This document shows, in pieces, positions 16,768-28,439 of a stretch of 64,000 nt of DNA; the stretch's first letter is position 1, and each line of letters begins with the position of its first letter. A program made the translations under genes and the position numbers. The stretch is from Pseudonocardia thermophila (lineage in GTDB: Bacteria; Actinomycetota; Actinomycetes; Mycobacteriales; Pseudonocardiaceae). A model generated the notes under the pieces. That model did not search any database. It had not been told where the DNA came from and worked only from the letters and a program-made list of their open reading frames with translations. The stretch is from the NCBI RefSeq assembly GCF_900142365.1, contig NZ_FRAP01000003.1:310001-374000 (forward strand), in the 5' to 3' direction.

Positions 16768-17715
16768 ATGGCAGAGGTCCTGGTCCTCGTCGATCACGTC
16801 GACGGCGAGGCGAAGAAGGTCACGTACGAGCTGCTGACCGCCGCGAAGGCGCTGGGCGAGCCGGCCGCGGTCGTGGTGGGTCCGGCGGGGACCGCCGGCA
16901 AGCTGGCCGACGGGCTGAAGGCGCACGGCGCGGAGAAGATCTACGTCGCCGAGACCGACTCCACCGACTTCCTGACCCCGCAGGTCGACGCGCTGGCGTC
17001 GCTGGTGGCGGCGAAGAACCCGGCCGCGGTGCTGATCGGCGTCTCGGCCGACGGCAAGGAGATCGCCGGCCGGCTGGCGGTGCGCACCAACTCGGCGCTG
17101 CTGTCCGACGTGGTGGGCGTCTCGGCGTCCGGCGTGTCGCACTCGATCTTCGGTGGCGCGTTCACCGTGGAAGCGACCTGGAAGGGCGACCACCCGGTGA
17201 TCACCGTGCGGCCGGGCGCGGTGGAGATCCAGGAGAGCGCGGGCGCGGGCGTCGAGGAGGCCGTCTCGGTCTCCGCGTCCGGGGTGCGCTCGGCCACCGT
17301 CGTCAGCCGCGAGCCGATCGTGGGCGGCGACCGGCCGGAGCTGACCGAGGCGTCGGTCGTCGTCGCCGGTGGTCGCGGTGTCGGCTCGGCGGAGGACTTC
17401 TCGGTCGTCGAGGCGCTGGCCGACGCGCTCGGCGGCGCGGTGGGTGCTTCCCGCGCGGCCGTCGACTCGGGCTACTACCCGCACCAGTTCCAGGTGGGGC
17501 AGACCGGTAAGACCGTCTCGCCGCAGCTGTACATCGCGCTGGGCATCTCCGGCGCGATCCAGCACCGCGCCGGCATGCAGACCTCGAAGACGATCGTCGC
17601 GGTCAACAAGGACCCCGAGGCCCCGATCTTCGAGATCGCCGACTTCGGTGTGGTGGGTGACCTGTTCAAGGTCGCGCCGCAGCTGACCGAGGAGATCAAC
17701 AAGCGCAAGGGCTGA
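16768..17715 (+). CDS. etfA: Electron transfer flavoprotein alpha subunit
   Basis: 315 aa. The N-terminal domain I ([28 protein letters not shown]) is followed by the FAD domain: [95 protein letters not shown], the highly conserved ETF-alpha C-terminal region binding FAD. Partner of EtfB. A perfect 22-bp hairpin 20 nt after the stop closes the operon. A cysteine desulfurase follows, as in the mycobacterial fixA-fixB-iscS order. Confidence 0.97.
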   Translation: MAEVLVLVDHVDGEAKKVTYELLTAAKALGEPAAVVVGPAGTAGKLADGLKAHGAEKIYVAETDSTDFLTPQVDALASLVAAKNPAAVLIGVSADGKEIAGRLAVRTNSALLSDVVGVSASGVSHSIFGGAFTVEATWKGDHPVITVRPGAVEIQESAGAGVEEAVSVSASGVRSATVVSREPIVGGDRPELTEASVVVAGGRGVGSAEDFSVVEALADALGGAVGASRAAVDSGYYPHQFQVGQTGKTVSPQLYIALGISGAIQHRAGMQTSKTIVAVNKDPEAPIFEIADFGVVGDLFKVAPQLTEEINKRKG

Positions 17716-17734
17716 GCCCCTCCGCCGCTTCGTG

Positions 17735-17783
17735 AACGAACGGCACTCTCGTCCACCCCGAGTGGACGAGAGTGCCGTTCGTT
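17735..17783. terminator. Perfect 22-bp inverted repeat after etfA
   Basis: Arms 17735-17756 and 17762-17783 are exact reverse complements (22 bp) separated by the 5-nt loop CCCGA. The 5' arm begins AACGAACGGCACTCTCG. No T run follows. Its position right after etfA suggests an intrinsic-type terminator or mRNA 3' stabiliser; the very long perfect stem also suggests membership of a dispersed palindromic repeat family seen in related actinomycetes (recollection). Confidence 0.75.
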
Positions 17784-17857
17784 GCGTTCGGAGCAGGTCC
17801 GCACCCGACGGCGTCTAGGCTGAGGGGCTGAGAACCGTCTCCCGACCGAGTGAGCCC

Positions 17858-19060
17858 GTGACCACCTACCTCGACCACGCCGCCACCACGCCGATGCTCG
17901 ACGCCGTCGTCGCCGAGATGTCGGCCGCGATGCGCCGCACCGGCAACGCGTCGTCCCTGCACGGGTCCGGGCGCCGGGCCCGCCGCGCGGTGGAGGAGGC
18001 GCGGGAACGGATCGCCGCCGCGCTGGGCGCGCGGCCGTCGGAAGTGGTGTTCACCGGGGGCGGCACCGAGGGGGACAACCTCGCGCTGAAGGGCCTGTAC
18101 TGGGCCCGCCGCACGGAGGACCCGGAGCGCACCCGGGTGCTCGTGTCCGCCGCCGAGCACCACGCCGTCCTCGACGCCGCCGAGTGGTTGGGCGAGCACG
18201 AAGGGGCCGAGGTCGAGCTGCTGCCCGTCGACGAGCTCGGCCGCGTGCATCCCGAGGTGCTGGCCGAGGCGATCGCCCGCGACCCGGGCCGGGTGGCGCT
18301 GGCGTCGGTCATGTGGGCGAACAACGAGGTCGGCACCGTGAACCCGGTGCGCGAGCTGGCCGAGGTCGCGCACGCGGCGGGGGTGCCGTTCCACACCGAC
18401 GCGGTGCAGGCCGTGGGCATCCTGCCGGTCGACTTCGCCGCCTCCGGCGCCGACGCGCTGGTGTTCACCGGGCACAAGCTCGGCGGCCCGTACGGGGTCG
18501 GCGCGCTGCTGCTCGGGCGCTCGGTCGAGGTCACCCCGCTGCTGCACGGCGGCGGTCAGGAGCGCGACGTGCGCTCGGGCACCCTCGACACCCCGGGCGT
18601 GGTCGGGCTGGCGACCGCTGTGGAGATCACCGTCGCCGATGCGCAGCGGCGCACCGAGCAGCTCACCGCCCTGCGCGACGACCTGATCGCGCGCGTGCTC
18701 GCCACCGTCCCGGACGCCCGGCTCAACGGCGATCCCGGCACCGGCGAGATCGACGGCGGCCCGTCGCGGCTGCCCGGCAACGCGCACCTGTCGTTCCCCG
18801 GCTGCGAGGGCGACAGCCTGCTCATGCTGCTCGATGCGCAGGGCATCGAGTGCTCCACCGGCTCGGCCTGCACCGCCGGGGTGGCGCAGCCCAGCCACGT
18901 CCTCATCGCGATGGGCGCGGGGGAGAGCATCGCGCGCGGCTCGCTGCGGTTCTCGCTCGGGCACACCTCGACGCAGGCCGACGTGGACGCCGTCGTCGCC
19001 GTCATCGGGCAGGTGGTGGAACGGGCGCGCCGCGCCGGTACGGCCGCCGGGGTGCTCTGA
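17858..19060 (+). CDS. iscS: Cysteine desulfurase (IscS/NifS type)
   Basis: 400 aa, GTG start at 17858. [20 protein letters not shown] is the class V aminotransferase N-terminus, [14 protein letters not shown] binds PLP phosphate, [12 protein letters not shown] contains the expected His/Asp neighbourhood, and [19 protein letters not shown] has the PLP-forming Lys. The persulfide Cys is in [11 protein letters not shown], in the extended loop typical of group I enzymes. It makes persulfide sulfur from L-cysteine. The directly coupled mnmA downstream (stop and start share one base) indicates that it feeds tRNA 2-thiolation, and probably Fe-S clusters too. Confidence 0.95.
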   Translation: MTTYLDHAATTPMLDAVVAEMSAAMRRTGNASSLHGSGRRARRAVEEARERIAAALGARPSEVVFTGGGTEGDNLALKGLYWARRTEDPERTRVLVSAAEHHAVLDAAEWLGEHEGAEVELLPVDELGRVHPEVLAEAIARDPGRVALASVMWANNEVGTVNPVRELAEVAHAAGVPFHTDAVQAVGILPVDFAASGADALVFTGHKLGGPYGVGALLLGRSVEVTPLLHGGGQERDVRSGTLDTPGVVGLATAVEITVADAQRRTEQLTALRDDLIARVLATVPDARLNGDPGTGEIDGGPSRLPGNAHLSFPGCEGDSLLMLLDAQGIECSTGSACTAGVAQPSHVLIAMGAGESIARGSLRFSLGHTSTQADVDAVVAVIGQVVERARRAGTAAGVL

Positions 19061-20127
19061 TGCGCGTACTGGCCGCGATGAGCGGGGGGGTGGACTCCGC
19101 CGTCGCGGCGGCGCGGGCGGTCGCGGCCGGCCACGACGTCGTCGGGGTGCATCTGGCGCTGTCGGAGGTGCCGGCGACGCTGCGCACCGGGGCCCGGGGC
19201 TGCTGCTCCAAGGAGGACGCCGGCGACGCCCGGCGGGCCGCCGACGTGCTCGGCATCCCGTTCTACGTGTGGGACTTCGCGGCGCGGTTCGCCGAGGACG
19301 TCGTCGAGGAGTTCGTGGCGGCGTACGCGGCCGGGCAGACGCCCAACCCGTGCCTGGCCTGCAACCAGAAGATCAAGTTCGCGGCGCTGCTGGACAAGGC
19401 GCTCGCGCTGGGGTTCGACGCCGTCTGCACGGGGCACTACGCGCGGCTGCAGGACGGCGTCCTGCGCCGCGCCGTCGATCCCGACAAGGACCAGTCGTAC
19501 GTGCTGGCCGTGCTGGGCCGCGAGCAGCTCGCGCACGCGATGTTCCCGATCGGCGACACCCCGAAGCCGCAGGTGCGCGCGGAGGCCGCCCGGCTCGGGC
19601 TGCGCGTGGCCGACAAGCCGGACAGCCACGACATCTGCTTCGTGCCCTCCGGCGACACCCGCCGGTTCCTCACCGCACGGATCGGTGTGCGGCCGGGCGC
19701 GATCGTCGACGCCACGACGGGGGAGCGGCTGGGCGAGCACGACGGCGTGCACGGCTTCACCGTCGGCCAGCGCCGCGGCCTGGGCCTCACTCGCCCCGCG
19801 CCGGACGGCCGCCCGCGCTACGTCACCGCGATCGAGCCGGAGACCGGCACCGTCCGGGTCGGCCCGGCGACGGCGCTGGACGTGCGCACGATCGACGCCA
19901 CCGCGCCCGTGTGGACGTCGGGCGAGCCGCCCGCCGCGACGTTCGACTGCACGGTGCAGGTCCGTGCGCACGGCGGGCTCGCTCCGGCGACGGTGCACGT
20001 CGCCGGGGACGCGGTGGCGATCGAGCTGGGCGAGCCGCTGCGCGGCGTCGCGCCCGGCCAGGCGGCCGCGTTCTACCGCGGCGACGTCGTGCTGGGCAGC
20101 GCCCGCATCACCGCCACCGGCGCCTGA
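19060..20127 (+). CDS. mnmA: tRNA-specific 2-thiouridylase MnmA
   Basis: 355 aa from ATG at 19060. [21 protein letters not shown] has the PP-loop SGGVDS ATP pyrophosphatase motif. Catalytic cysteines are in [14 protein letters not shown] and [28 protein letters not shown] and the C-terminal beta domain ([12 protein letters not shown]) are all present. It thiolates U34 of tRNAs for Glu, Gln and Lys. Its gene abuts the cysteine desulfurase that supplies sulfur. It is convergent with the broken gene at 20128, with no gap between stops. Confidence 0.97.
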   Translation: MRVLAAMSGGVDSAVAAARAVAAGHDVVGVHLALSEVPATLRTGARGCCSKEDAGDARRAADVLGIPFYVWDFAARFAEDVVEEFVAAYAAGQTPNPCLACNQKIKFAALLDKALALGFDAVCTGHYARLQDGVLRRAVDPDKDQSYVLAVLGREQLAHAMFPIGDTPKPQVRAEAARLGLRVADKPDSHDICFVPSGDTRRFLTARIGVRPGAIVDATTGERLGEHDGVHGFTVGQRRGLGLTRPAPDGRPRYVTAIEPETGTVRVGPATALDVRTIDATAPVWTSGEPPAATFDCTVQVRAHGGLAPATVHVAGDAVAIELGEPLRGVAPGQAAAFYRGDVVLGSARITATGA

Positions 20128-20893
20128 TCAGGTCACCGCCGACGCGGCGAGCATGCCCTCCTGGTCGGCCGACACCCCGCCCTCCTCGGTGCCGGACGGT
20201 CGGACGTGGAACCAGCGGCCGGGCGTCAGCTCCACGATCGCCCCGCCGGTCACGCCGGGTGCGGCGACCGCGGCCGCCGGAGCAGCGTCGACGGCGGCGA
20301 ACATCTCCTCGGCCCCATCGCGCGCAGCCGGTCCGCGGTGAGCGACTGGTCCTTTCGGCCGCACGAGGATCCCGACGACCAGCGGCCCGGGCCCGCCCTC
20401 GTCGGTCAGCGCGGAGCTGGTCGTGCCGGTGCGCAGGGTGCACGGCACGCCTTCGAACCGGGTGCCCACCGCCCGCACGTCGACGTCCTGGAAGCCGCAG
20501 TCGGCGTGCACCCACGCCTCGGTCTCGCTGATCGGCGCGCGATGCCCGACTTCTCCGAGCCGACGGCCGCCGCGCCGACTCCGCGGCGATCGCCGTCGTG
20601 CGCTCGAGGATCGGGCGCAGGCCGGTGGGTGCGTCGGTCTTCGCGCGCCCGATGTGCGGGGTGATCGCGTCGGCGAACACGGCGACGTCGGCGGGGTCGG
20701 TTCCGCGCCCCCGGAGTCGGGCCGGGGTGAGGTCGATGGCGCGCAGCGCGTCGCAGGCGCAGGTCGCTGCGGTGGGGTCGGGGAGGCGGGGACCGGGACG
20801 GCGCGCGGGGCGGGCGACGAGCTGGTGCACGAGCGCCACGGCCACGACGGGGGCCAGCAGGAGGACGCGACCGCCGCGGGACGGCTGGGACAT
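20128..20893 (-). pseudogene. Secreted/membrane-anchored protein gene with several frameshifts
   Basis: The start is well supported: ATG at 20893 with AGGAGG six bases upstream, giving MSQPSRGGRVLLLAPVVAVALVHQLVARPA, a signal or anchor helix. The frame used there is lost near 20566-20577, a second frame carries residues such as AVGSEKSGIAR until ~20535, a third gives SETEAWVHADCGFQDVDVRAVG down to ~20355, the frame shifts again at the TTT at 20353-20355 (DQSLTADRLRAMG) and back at CCCC 20313-20316, ending AEEMFAAVDAAP to the TGA at 20128. In each segment the chosen frame has GC-rich third positions. Four single-base indels fit (three missing, one extra). Intact length would be ~255 aa. No family recognised. 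Decay or sequencing errors are both possible. Confidence 0.7.
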
Positions 20894-21137
20894 GCCAGCT
20901 CCTCCTGGGGTGATCGGCCACCGGGGAAGCCGCGGGCGGGGGCCGTTCGTCGCGGGTCGTACCGACAACTGCGAACACCGGACGCAACGGCACGGCCGGC
21001 TCCGCCACGGAACGGCGCGCAGCGCACCGGGGCCGTTCGGCGGAGCGAGCTGCTCCCCGCACCGGTTTCGCCGTGCGCCACCCACGATGCCCGACCTGCT
21101 CTGCGGGACCGCGGGCGACGCTGGTAGACACGCTGAC

Positions 21138-22445
21138 ATGCCCGATCCGGACGACCTCATCGCCAAGGCGCTCGCCGAGGCCGGGCTCCCGACGGAGGTG
21201 CCGGGCGCCGAGGAGGACGACCCGCTCGCGCGCGCGTTCGCGGCGGCCGGCCTGAAGCTGCCCGACACCGAGCCGGAGCCCGAGCCGGACCCCGACGAGG
21301 AGGTCGAGAAGGCCCTCGCCGACGTGCAGAAGCGCGGGCCCGCGGTCGTGGCGGAACGGGCCCCGGAGGACGACGGCGCGGTCGAAGTGCCGCGCTGGCC
21401 CGCCGGCACCGCGACCGCGGTCGGCTCGATGCCGGGCACCGATCCGCGGGAGGCGGCCGCGATCGTGGCCGGCGAGTTGCCCGGTATGCCCGCCCTGCCG
21501 GAGCTGCCCGCGCGGGGCGCCGGCTCGGACATGATCGGTCGCACGGGGGCGCTGCTCGTCGATCTCCCGCTGGAGCTGAAGGCTGGCCGGTGGACGGTGG
21601 CGTCGCGGCCCGGGAAGGACCGCCGCCGCGCGATCGACGTCCTGCGCGGTGACATGGACGCCTTCGACGAGGCCTGCGACCCGGTCCGCCCGGAGTTCGT
21701 CAAGATCGCGGTGGCCGGGCCGTGGACGCTCGCCGCGGCGGTCGAACTGCGCACCGGGCACCGGGTCATCACCGACCGCGGCGCGGTCCGCGAGTTCGCG
21801 CAGAGCCTCACCGAAGGCCTGCGCCAGCACGTCGCTGAGGTGGCCGCGCGCCGGGAGGCGGCCGTCGTCGTGCAGCTCGACGAACCCGCGCTGCCCGCGG
21901 TGCTCGCCGGCACGCTCCCGACACCGTCGAAGCTGGGCACGGTCGACGCCGTCCCCGAGCCGGAGGTGGCCGATCTGCTGCGCGAGGTCGTCGGGGTGCT
22001 GACCGGGATCGGCTCACCCGTCGTCGTGCACTGCTGCGCCGAGGACGCGCCGCTCACGCTGCTGCGCGACACCGGCGCCACCGCGCTGGGCATCGACGCG
22101 ACCCTGCCCTCGCTGAGCGGGCCGACCGCGACGGTCGCCGCGCTGGACGCCGTCGGCGAGGTGTGGGACGCGGGCGTGCCGCTCCTGCTCGGGATCGTGC
22201 CGAACGTCGACCCGCGCAAGCCGGTCACGTCCCGCAAGCTGGCGGAGCGGGCGTTCGAGCTGGCGGACCGGCTCGGGTTCGCGCGTGAGCGGCTGGCCGA
22301 GCTCGCCGTGCCCACCCCGTCGTGCGGGCTGGCCGGGGCGGATCCGGCGTGGGCGAAGCAGGCGCTGCAGCTGTGCCGAGAGATCGGCGAGGGGTTCGTC
22401 GACCCGCCGGAGGGCGATGCCGACGAGGTGGACGGCGAGAAGTGA
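21138..22445 (+). CDS. MetE-like cobalamin-independent methionine synthase-family protein (Rv3015c-like)
   Basis: 435 aa from ATG at 21138. The catalytic (beta/alpha)8 domain spans about residue 90 to the end: ATAVGSMPGTDPREAAAIVAGELPG, VKIAVAGPWTLAAAVELRTGH, VVQLDEPALP, SPVVVHCCAED (zinc His-Cys) and PTPSCGLAGADP (second Cys). Only the C-terminal MetE half is present, as in archaeal-type short forms, so it may methylate homocysteine or another thiol with a different methyl donor. The first ~70 residues are an acidic extension with two similar blocks (DDLIAKALAEAGL and DDPLARAFAAAGL). It lies upstream of ligA as in mycobacteria. Function as true methionine synthase is uncertain. Confidence 0.85.
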   Translation: MPDPDDLIAKALAEAGLPTEVPGAEEDDPLARAFAAAGLKLPDTEPEPEPDPDEEVEKALADVQKRGPAVVAERAPEDDGAVEVPRWPAGTATAVGSMPGTDPREAAAIVAGELPGMPALPELPARGAGSDMIGRTGALLVDLPLELKAGRWTVASRPGKDRRRAIDVLRGDMDAFDEACDPVRPEFVKIAVAGPWTLAAAVELRTGHRVITDRGAVREFAQSLTEGLRQHVAEVAARREAAVVVQLDEPALPAVLAGTLPTPSKLGTVDAVPEPEVADLLREVVGVLTGIGSPVVVHCCAEDAPLTLLRDTGATALGIDATLPSLSGPTATVAALDAVGEVWDAGVPLLLGIVPNVDPRKPVTSRKLAERAFELADRLGFARERLAELAVPTPSCGLAGADPAWAKQALQLCREIGEGFVDPPEGDADEVDGEK

Positions 22446-24887
<2,442 letters not shown>

Positions 24888-24980
24888 GTACCCGCGGGTA
24901 TGATCTTGGCAGGTCGGACCTGTGCCGAAGACGGCGCAGCTCAGGTGCCGACTATCCTCGGTCGTCATGGGGGTGGCTCG

Positions 24981-25721
24981 GTGCTTCAAGCAGTTCTGAA
25001 CGGGTCGCGTCCCGCCGACGCCCATCCGGCGCTGCCGGTGCTGGCCCGGCACCTCGCGCGCGACGCCCGCGACGTGGCCCGCCTGGGCATCACGTCGGTG
25101 CACGTGCATCCGCGCGATCCCAACCTGCAGGAGACGCTCGATCCGATGTACGTCGGCGACGTGGTCGCCGCGATCCGGGCCGAGGTGCCCGGGATGGAGA
25201 TCGGCGTCACCACCGGCCGCTGGATCGAGCCCGATCCGGCGCGCCGCGTCCAGGCCGTGCGGGCCTGGGGCCACCTCGGCATCGGCAAGCCGGACGTGTG
25301 TTCGGTGAACGTGCACGAGAGCGGCTGGCTCGAGGTCTGCAAGGCCGCCACGTCCGTCGGCATCGGGGTCGAGCTGGGCGTGTGGACGATGGGCGACGCG
25401 GTGACGCTCCGCAACAACGGGGTGCCGCCGGGGACGACTCGGGTGCTCGCCGAGTCCACGGTGTCCGATCCCGAGACCGCGACGGCGGAGGCCGTGCGGA
25501 TCATGCGCGCGCTCGGGCCGATCGACGTGCCGATCCTGCTGCACGGCGAGGAGGACGGCTGCTGGCCGGTCCTCGAGTACGCCATGCGGCACAACCTCGA
25601 CACCCGGATCGGGTTCGAGGACGTGCTGGTGCGGCCGACGGGGTGGCTCGCGACCGGCAACGACGACCTCGTCCGTGAGGCGCTGCGGATCAAGAAGGAG
25701 CTGAGCGCGGAGCGGCGCTGA
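24981..25721 (+). CDS. BKACE-family (DUF849) beta-keto acid cleavage enzyme
   Basis: 246 aa from GTG at 24981, giving VLQAVLNGSRPADAHPALPV, the conserved N-terminus; an in-frame ATG at 24900 would add 27 unlikely residues. The zinc ligands HVHPRD (about residues 42-47) and GEEDGCWPVLEYA near the C-terminus are seen. The family condenses a beta-keto acid with acetyl-CoA to yield acetoacetate and a CoA ester; Kce of lysine fermentation is the prototype. At ~246 aa it is slightly short of the usual 270-310. Substrate is not inferable; no other lysine-degradation gene is near. Confidence 0.83.
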   Translation: MLQAVLNGSRPADAHPALPVLARHLARDARDVARLGITSVHVHPRDPNLQETLDPMYVGDVVAAIRAEVPGMEIGVTTGRWIEPDPARRVQAVRAWGHLGIGKPDVCSVNVHESGWLEVCKAATSVGIGVELGVWTMGDAVTLRNNGVPPGTTRVLAESTVSDPETATAEAVRIMRALGPIDVPILLHGEEDGCWPVLEYAMRHNLDTRIGFEDVLVRPTGWLATGNDDLVREALRIKKELSAERR

Positions 25722-25823
25722 CCGCCCTGGCCTGGTCGACTTTGGGAATTGCAACAGATTTTCCGGTGATAGCGTGTTCCACGCCGTGGCACTTTGTGGG
25801 ATGCGCGCAATACCGTGAAGCCC

Positions 25824-26897
25824 ATGGGTGCCTTGGCTGCCATCAGCCGCCGCGTTCGTGACGTCGCCGGACTTCTGACCCAGCCGATCCTCCCGGACGA
25901 TGTGCTGGGCACGATCAACCCGCTGTGGTCGCGCTCCGAACCCCACGCCCGGATCGTCGAGCTGCGGCGGGAGACACCGGACACCACGACGCTGGTGCTG
26001 CGTCCCGGCCGCAGGCGCCCCCGGCACGTCCCTGGGCAGTTCGTCGGGATCGGGCTGCAGATCGACGGCGTGTGGCACTGGCGGACGTACTCCATCACGT
26101 CCCGCCCGGACGACCCGCACCTGGCCGTCACCGTGACCGCGGTGCCCGGTGGGCTGGTGTCCGGGCGGCTCGCGCACGCCACCCCTGTCGGCACCCTGGT
26201 GCGGATCGGGCCGCCGTCGGGCGAGTTCGTGCTCCCCGATCCGCCGCCGGAGCAGCTGCTGATGGTCGGCGCCGGCAGCGGCATCACGCCCATCATGGGC
26301 ATCGTCCAGGACCTGGCCGCGCGCCGTCCCGAGCTGCTCGACGGCGCGGTGCTCGTCCACGCCGACCGCACCGAGCGGGACCTGATCTTCGGCGCGGAGC
26401 TGCGCCGGATCTCGGCCGCGACCGGTATGCGGCTGGTGCCGTGGCTGTCCGCGAGGGCCGGGCGGCTCTCCGCCGAGGCGCTCACCGACGCCGTGCCCGA
26501 CTGGGCGGCCCGCCTGACCTACGCGTGCGGCCCGGCCGGGCTGCTGGACACGCTCACCGAGCTGTGGGAGCGCTCCGGGGACCCGGAGAGCCTGCGCATC
26601 GAGCGGTTCGTCCCGCCCCCCGTCTCCGCCGAGGGCGTGCCCGGCGGCCGAGTGCGGTTCACCGTCAGCGGCATCACCGCCGAGGCCGCGCCCGGGCAGG
26701 GCCTGATGGCCGCCGGCGAGGCCGCCGGCGCGCTGCTGCCGAGCGGCTGCCGCATGGGCATCTGCCACACCTGCGTCGGCGTCCTGCGCTCCGGCGCCGT
26801 GCGCGACCTGCGCACCGGCGACCTGCACGACACCCCTGACCAGTACGTCCGCACCTGCGTCAACGGCGCCGTCGGGGACGTCGAGATCGAACTCTGA
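25824..26897 (+). CDS. Ferredoxin reductase partner of acyl desaturase (Rv3230c-like)
   Basis: 357 aa from ATG at 25824 (in-frame GTG at 25815 is an alternative). The FAD domain has WHWRTYSITSRPDDPHLAVTV, with the RxYS flavin motif; the NAD(P)H domain has MVGAGSGITPIMGI and YACGPAGLLDTL; the C-terminal plant-type [2Fe-2S] domain has CRMGICHTCVG plus a distal Cys (VRTCVNG). It passes electrons from NAD(P)H through FAD and the cluster to the di-iron desaturase encoded 9 nt downstream. M. tuberculosis Rv3230c-DesA3 is the known analogous pair. The upstream 100 nt contain an AT-richer stretch (25740-25770) that may be the promoter. Confidence 0.92.
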   Translation: MGALAAISRRVRDVAGLLTQPILPDDVLGTINPLWSRSEPHARIVELRRETPDTTTLVLRPGRRRPRHVPGQFVGIGLQIDGVWHWRTYSITSRPDDPHLAVTVTAVPGGLVSGRLAHATPVGTLVRIGPPSGEFVLPDPPPEQLLMVGAGSGITPIMGIVQDLAARRPELLDGAVLVHADRTERDLIFGAELRRISAATGMRLVPWLSARAGRLSAEALTDAVPDWAARLTYACGPAGLLDTLTELWERSGDPESLRIERFVPPPVSAEGVPGGRVRFTVSGITAEAAPGQGLMAAGEAAGALLPSGCRMGICHTCVGVLRSGAVRDLRTGDLHDTPDQYVRTCVNGAVGDVEIEL

Positions 26898-26906
26898 AGG
26901 AAGACC

Positions 26907-28049
26907 ATGACACTGCCGAAGGCCGCGACCACGCTGGCTCCCATCGCACTGGTGGGCCCCGGCACCCACACGACCACCGCGCCGTCCAGCTCGTCCGAGC
27001 ACCTGACGCCCGAGCAGATCGAGCAGATCGGCAAGGAGCTCGACGCGCTGCGCACCGAGGTGATGAACTCCCTCGGGGAGAAGGACGCCAAGTACATCCG
27101 GCGGGTCATCGCGACGCAGCGCGCGCTGGAGTTCGGCGGCCGCGCCGTCCTGCTCTTCGCGCGGTTCCCCCCGGCGTGGCTGCTGGGCACCGCGGCGCTG
27201 TCCGTCGCGAAGATCCTCGACAACATGGAGATCGGGCACAACGTCCTGCACGGCCAGTGGGACTGGATGCGGGACCCGAAGATCCACTCGACGACGTGGG
27301 AGTGGGACCACGCCACCCCGGCCGCGGCCTGGAAGCGCACCCACAACTACGAGCACCACACCTTCACCAACATCCGGGGCAAGGACCGCGACCTCGGCTA
27401 CACCGTCCTGCGGGTCACCCCCGAGCAGGAGTGGAAGCCGATCGCGCTGATCCAGCCGCTCACCAACCTCGGCCTCTCGCTGATCTTCGAGTGGGGCATC
27501 GCCCTCTACGACCTCGAGTTCGACCGGCGCGCTGCCGGTGAGATGCCCGAGGAGGAGGCCAAGGCGCAGATGGCGGCGTTCCGCCGCAAGGCGCTGCGCC
27601 AGATCGCCAAGGACTTCGTGCTCTACCCGGCGCTGTCCGGCCCGCGCGGGTTCCTCGCGACGGCCGCCGCCAACCTCGTCGCGAACCTCGTGCGCAACGT
27701 GTGGTCGCACGCCGTCATCTTCTGCGGGCACTTCCCCGAGCCGACCGAGACGTTCGAGGAGAGCCGCCTGGAGGGCGAGACCCGCGGCGAGTGGTACGTC
27801 CGCCAGATGCTCGGGTCGGCCAACCTCTCCGGTGGCCCGATCTTCCACATCATGACCGGGAACCTCTCCCACCAGATCGAGCACCACTGCTTCCCGGACA
27901 TGCCGAGCAACCGCTACCGCCAGATCGCGCCGAAGGTCCGCGAGATCTGCGCCCGGTACGGCCTGCGGTACAACACCGGCCCGCTGCCGAAGCAGTACTT
28001 CAAGGTGCTGAAGAAGATCGCCCGCCTCGCCCTCCCCGGGGGGAAGTGA
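26907..28049 (+). CDS. Membrane fatty acyl-CoA desaturase (DesA3-like)
   Basis: 380 aa. All three histidine boxes of the membrane desaturase family are present: GHNVLHGQWD (HxxxH), HNYEHHTFTN (HxxHH) and HQIEHHCFPD (HxxHH), which bind the di-iron centre. Hydrophobic stretches around LLFARFPPAWLLGTAALSV and LIFEWGIALYDLEF are membrane segments. The preceding ferredoxin reductase gene supplies electrons; together they would introduce a double bond, most likely delta-9 of stearoyl-CoA, as DesA3-Rv3230c does. The first ~50 residues (Thr/Ser/Pro-rich) lack motifs. The gene is followed by the convergent repeat array. Confidence 0.93.
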   Translation: MTLPKAATTLAPIALVGPGTHTTTAPSSSSEHLTPEQIEQIGKELDALRTEVMNSLGEKDAKYIRRVIATQRALEFGGRAVLLFARFPPAWLLGTAALSVAKILDNMEIGHNVLHGQWDWMRDPKIHSTTWEWDHATPAAAWKRTHNYEHHTFTNIRGKDRDLGYTVLRVTPEQEWKPIALIQPLTNLGLSLIFEWGIALYDLEFDRRAAGEMPEEEAKAQMAAFRRKALRQIAKDFVLYPALSGPRGFLATAAANLVANLVRNVWSHAVIFCGHFPEPTETFEESRLEGETRGEWYVRQMLGSANLSGGPIFHIMTGNLSHQIEHHCFPDMPSNRYRQIAPKVREICARYGLRYNTGPLPKQYFKVLKKIARLALPGGK

Positions 28050-28078
28050 CCGGGGAGCCCGAGCCGCGGTCCCCGGGC

Positions 28079-28245
28079 CGGCGAGTCGTCCCTTGCGGTA
28101 CGGCGAGTTGCCCGGAACAGGCTCGCGAGTCGTCCCGTACCGGTGGGTGAGTTGCCCCGACGAGGCCGGCGAGTTCCCCGTACGGGGACGGTGAGTCGCC
28201 CCGTTGAGGACGGTGAGTTCGCCCGTGCGGTGCGTCAGGTCGCCC
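28079..28245. repeat. 22-nt repeat array, left arm (GCGAGT orientation)
   Basis: Eight degenerate units with core G-S-C/T-GAGT-YSYCCC. The GAGT tetramer (or its variant AGGT in the last) falls at 28083, 28105, 28127, 28149, 28171, 28193, 28215 and 28237, exactly every 22 nt. Sequence between cores is poorly conserved. The array fills the gap after the desaturase stop; no gene is seen from 28050 to 28439. Confidence 0.85.
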
Positions 28246-28269
28246 GGCCGGGTGGCCGAGCCGAGAAGG

Positions 28270-28420
28270 GGCGGGGAGCTCGTCATCCCCTCTCGGGGGT
28301 GCTCGCCCTGCCGGTCGGGGGTACTCGCCCTGCCGGTCGGGGGAACTCGCGGTCCTGGTCCGGCGAACTCGCCGTGCGCGTCGGCGCGACTCGCGTCGGG
28401 GAGACCGCAACTCGCTGCCG
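28270..28420. repeat. 22-nt repeat array, right arm (ACTCGC orientation)
   Basis: The reverse complement of the left-arm core: GCTCGT/GCTCGC/ACTCGC start at 28278, 28301, 28323, 28345, 28367, 28389 and 28410 (spacings 23, 22, 22, 22, 22, 21). Two units are nearly identical (CTCGCCCTGCCGGTCGGGG at 28302 and 28324). With the left arm it forms a large imperfect inverted structure centred near 28255 between convergent genes, so a role at transcript 3' ends is plausible. Confidence 0.85.
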
Positions 28421-28439
28421 GGAGAACCACGATCCGCCG

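Noticed and set aside
20140..20240. RPSGTE motif resembling phosphohexomutases in the broken gene
   Set aside because: The rest of the protein has a signal helix and no phosphohexomutase active-site or metal loop, so the match is coincidence.
28079..28420. CRISPR array
   Set aside because: Units are degenerate, 22 nt with no distinct spacers, change orientation midway, and no cas gene is near.
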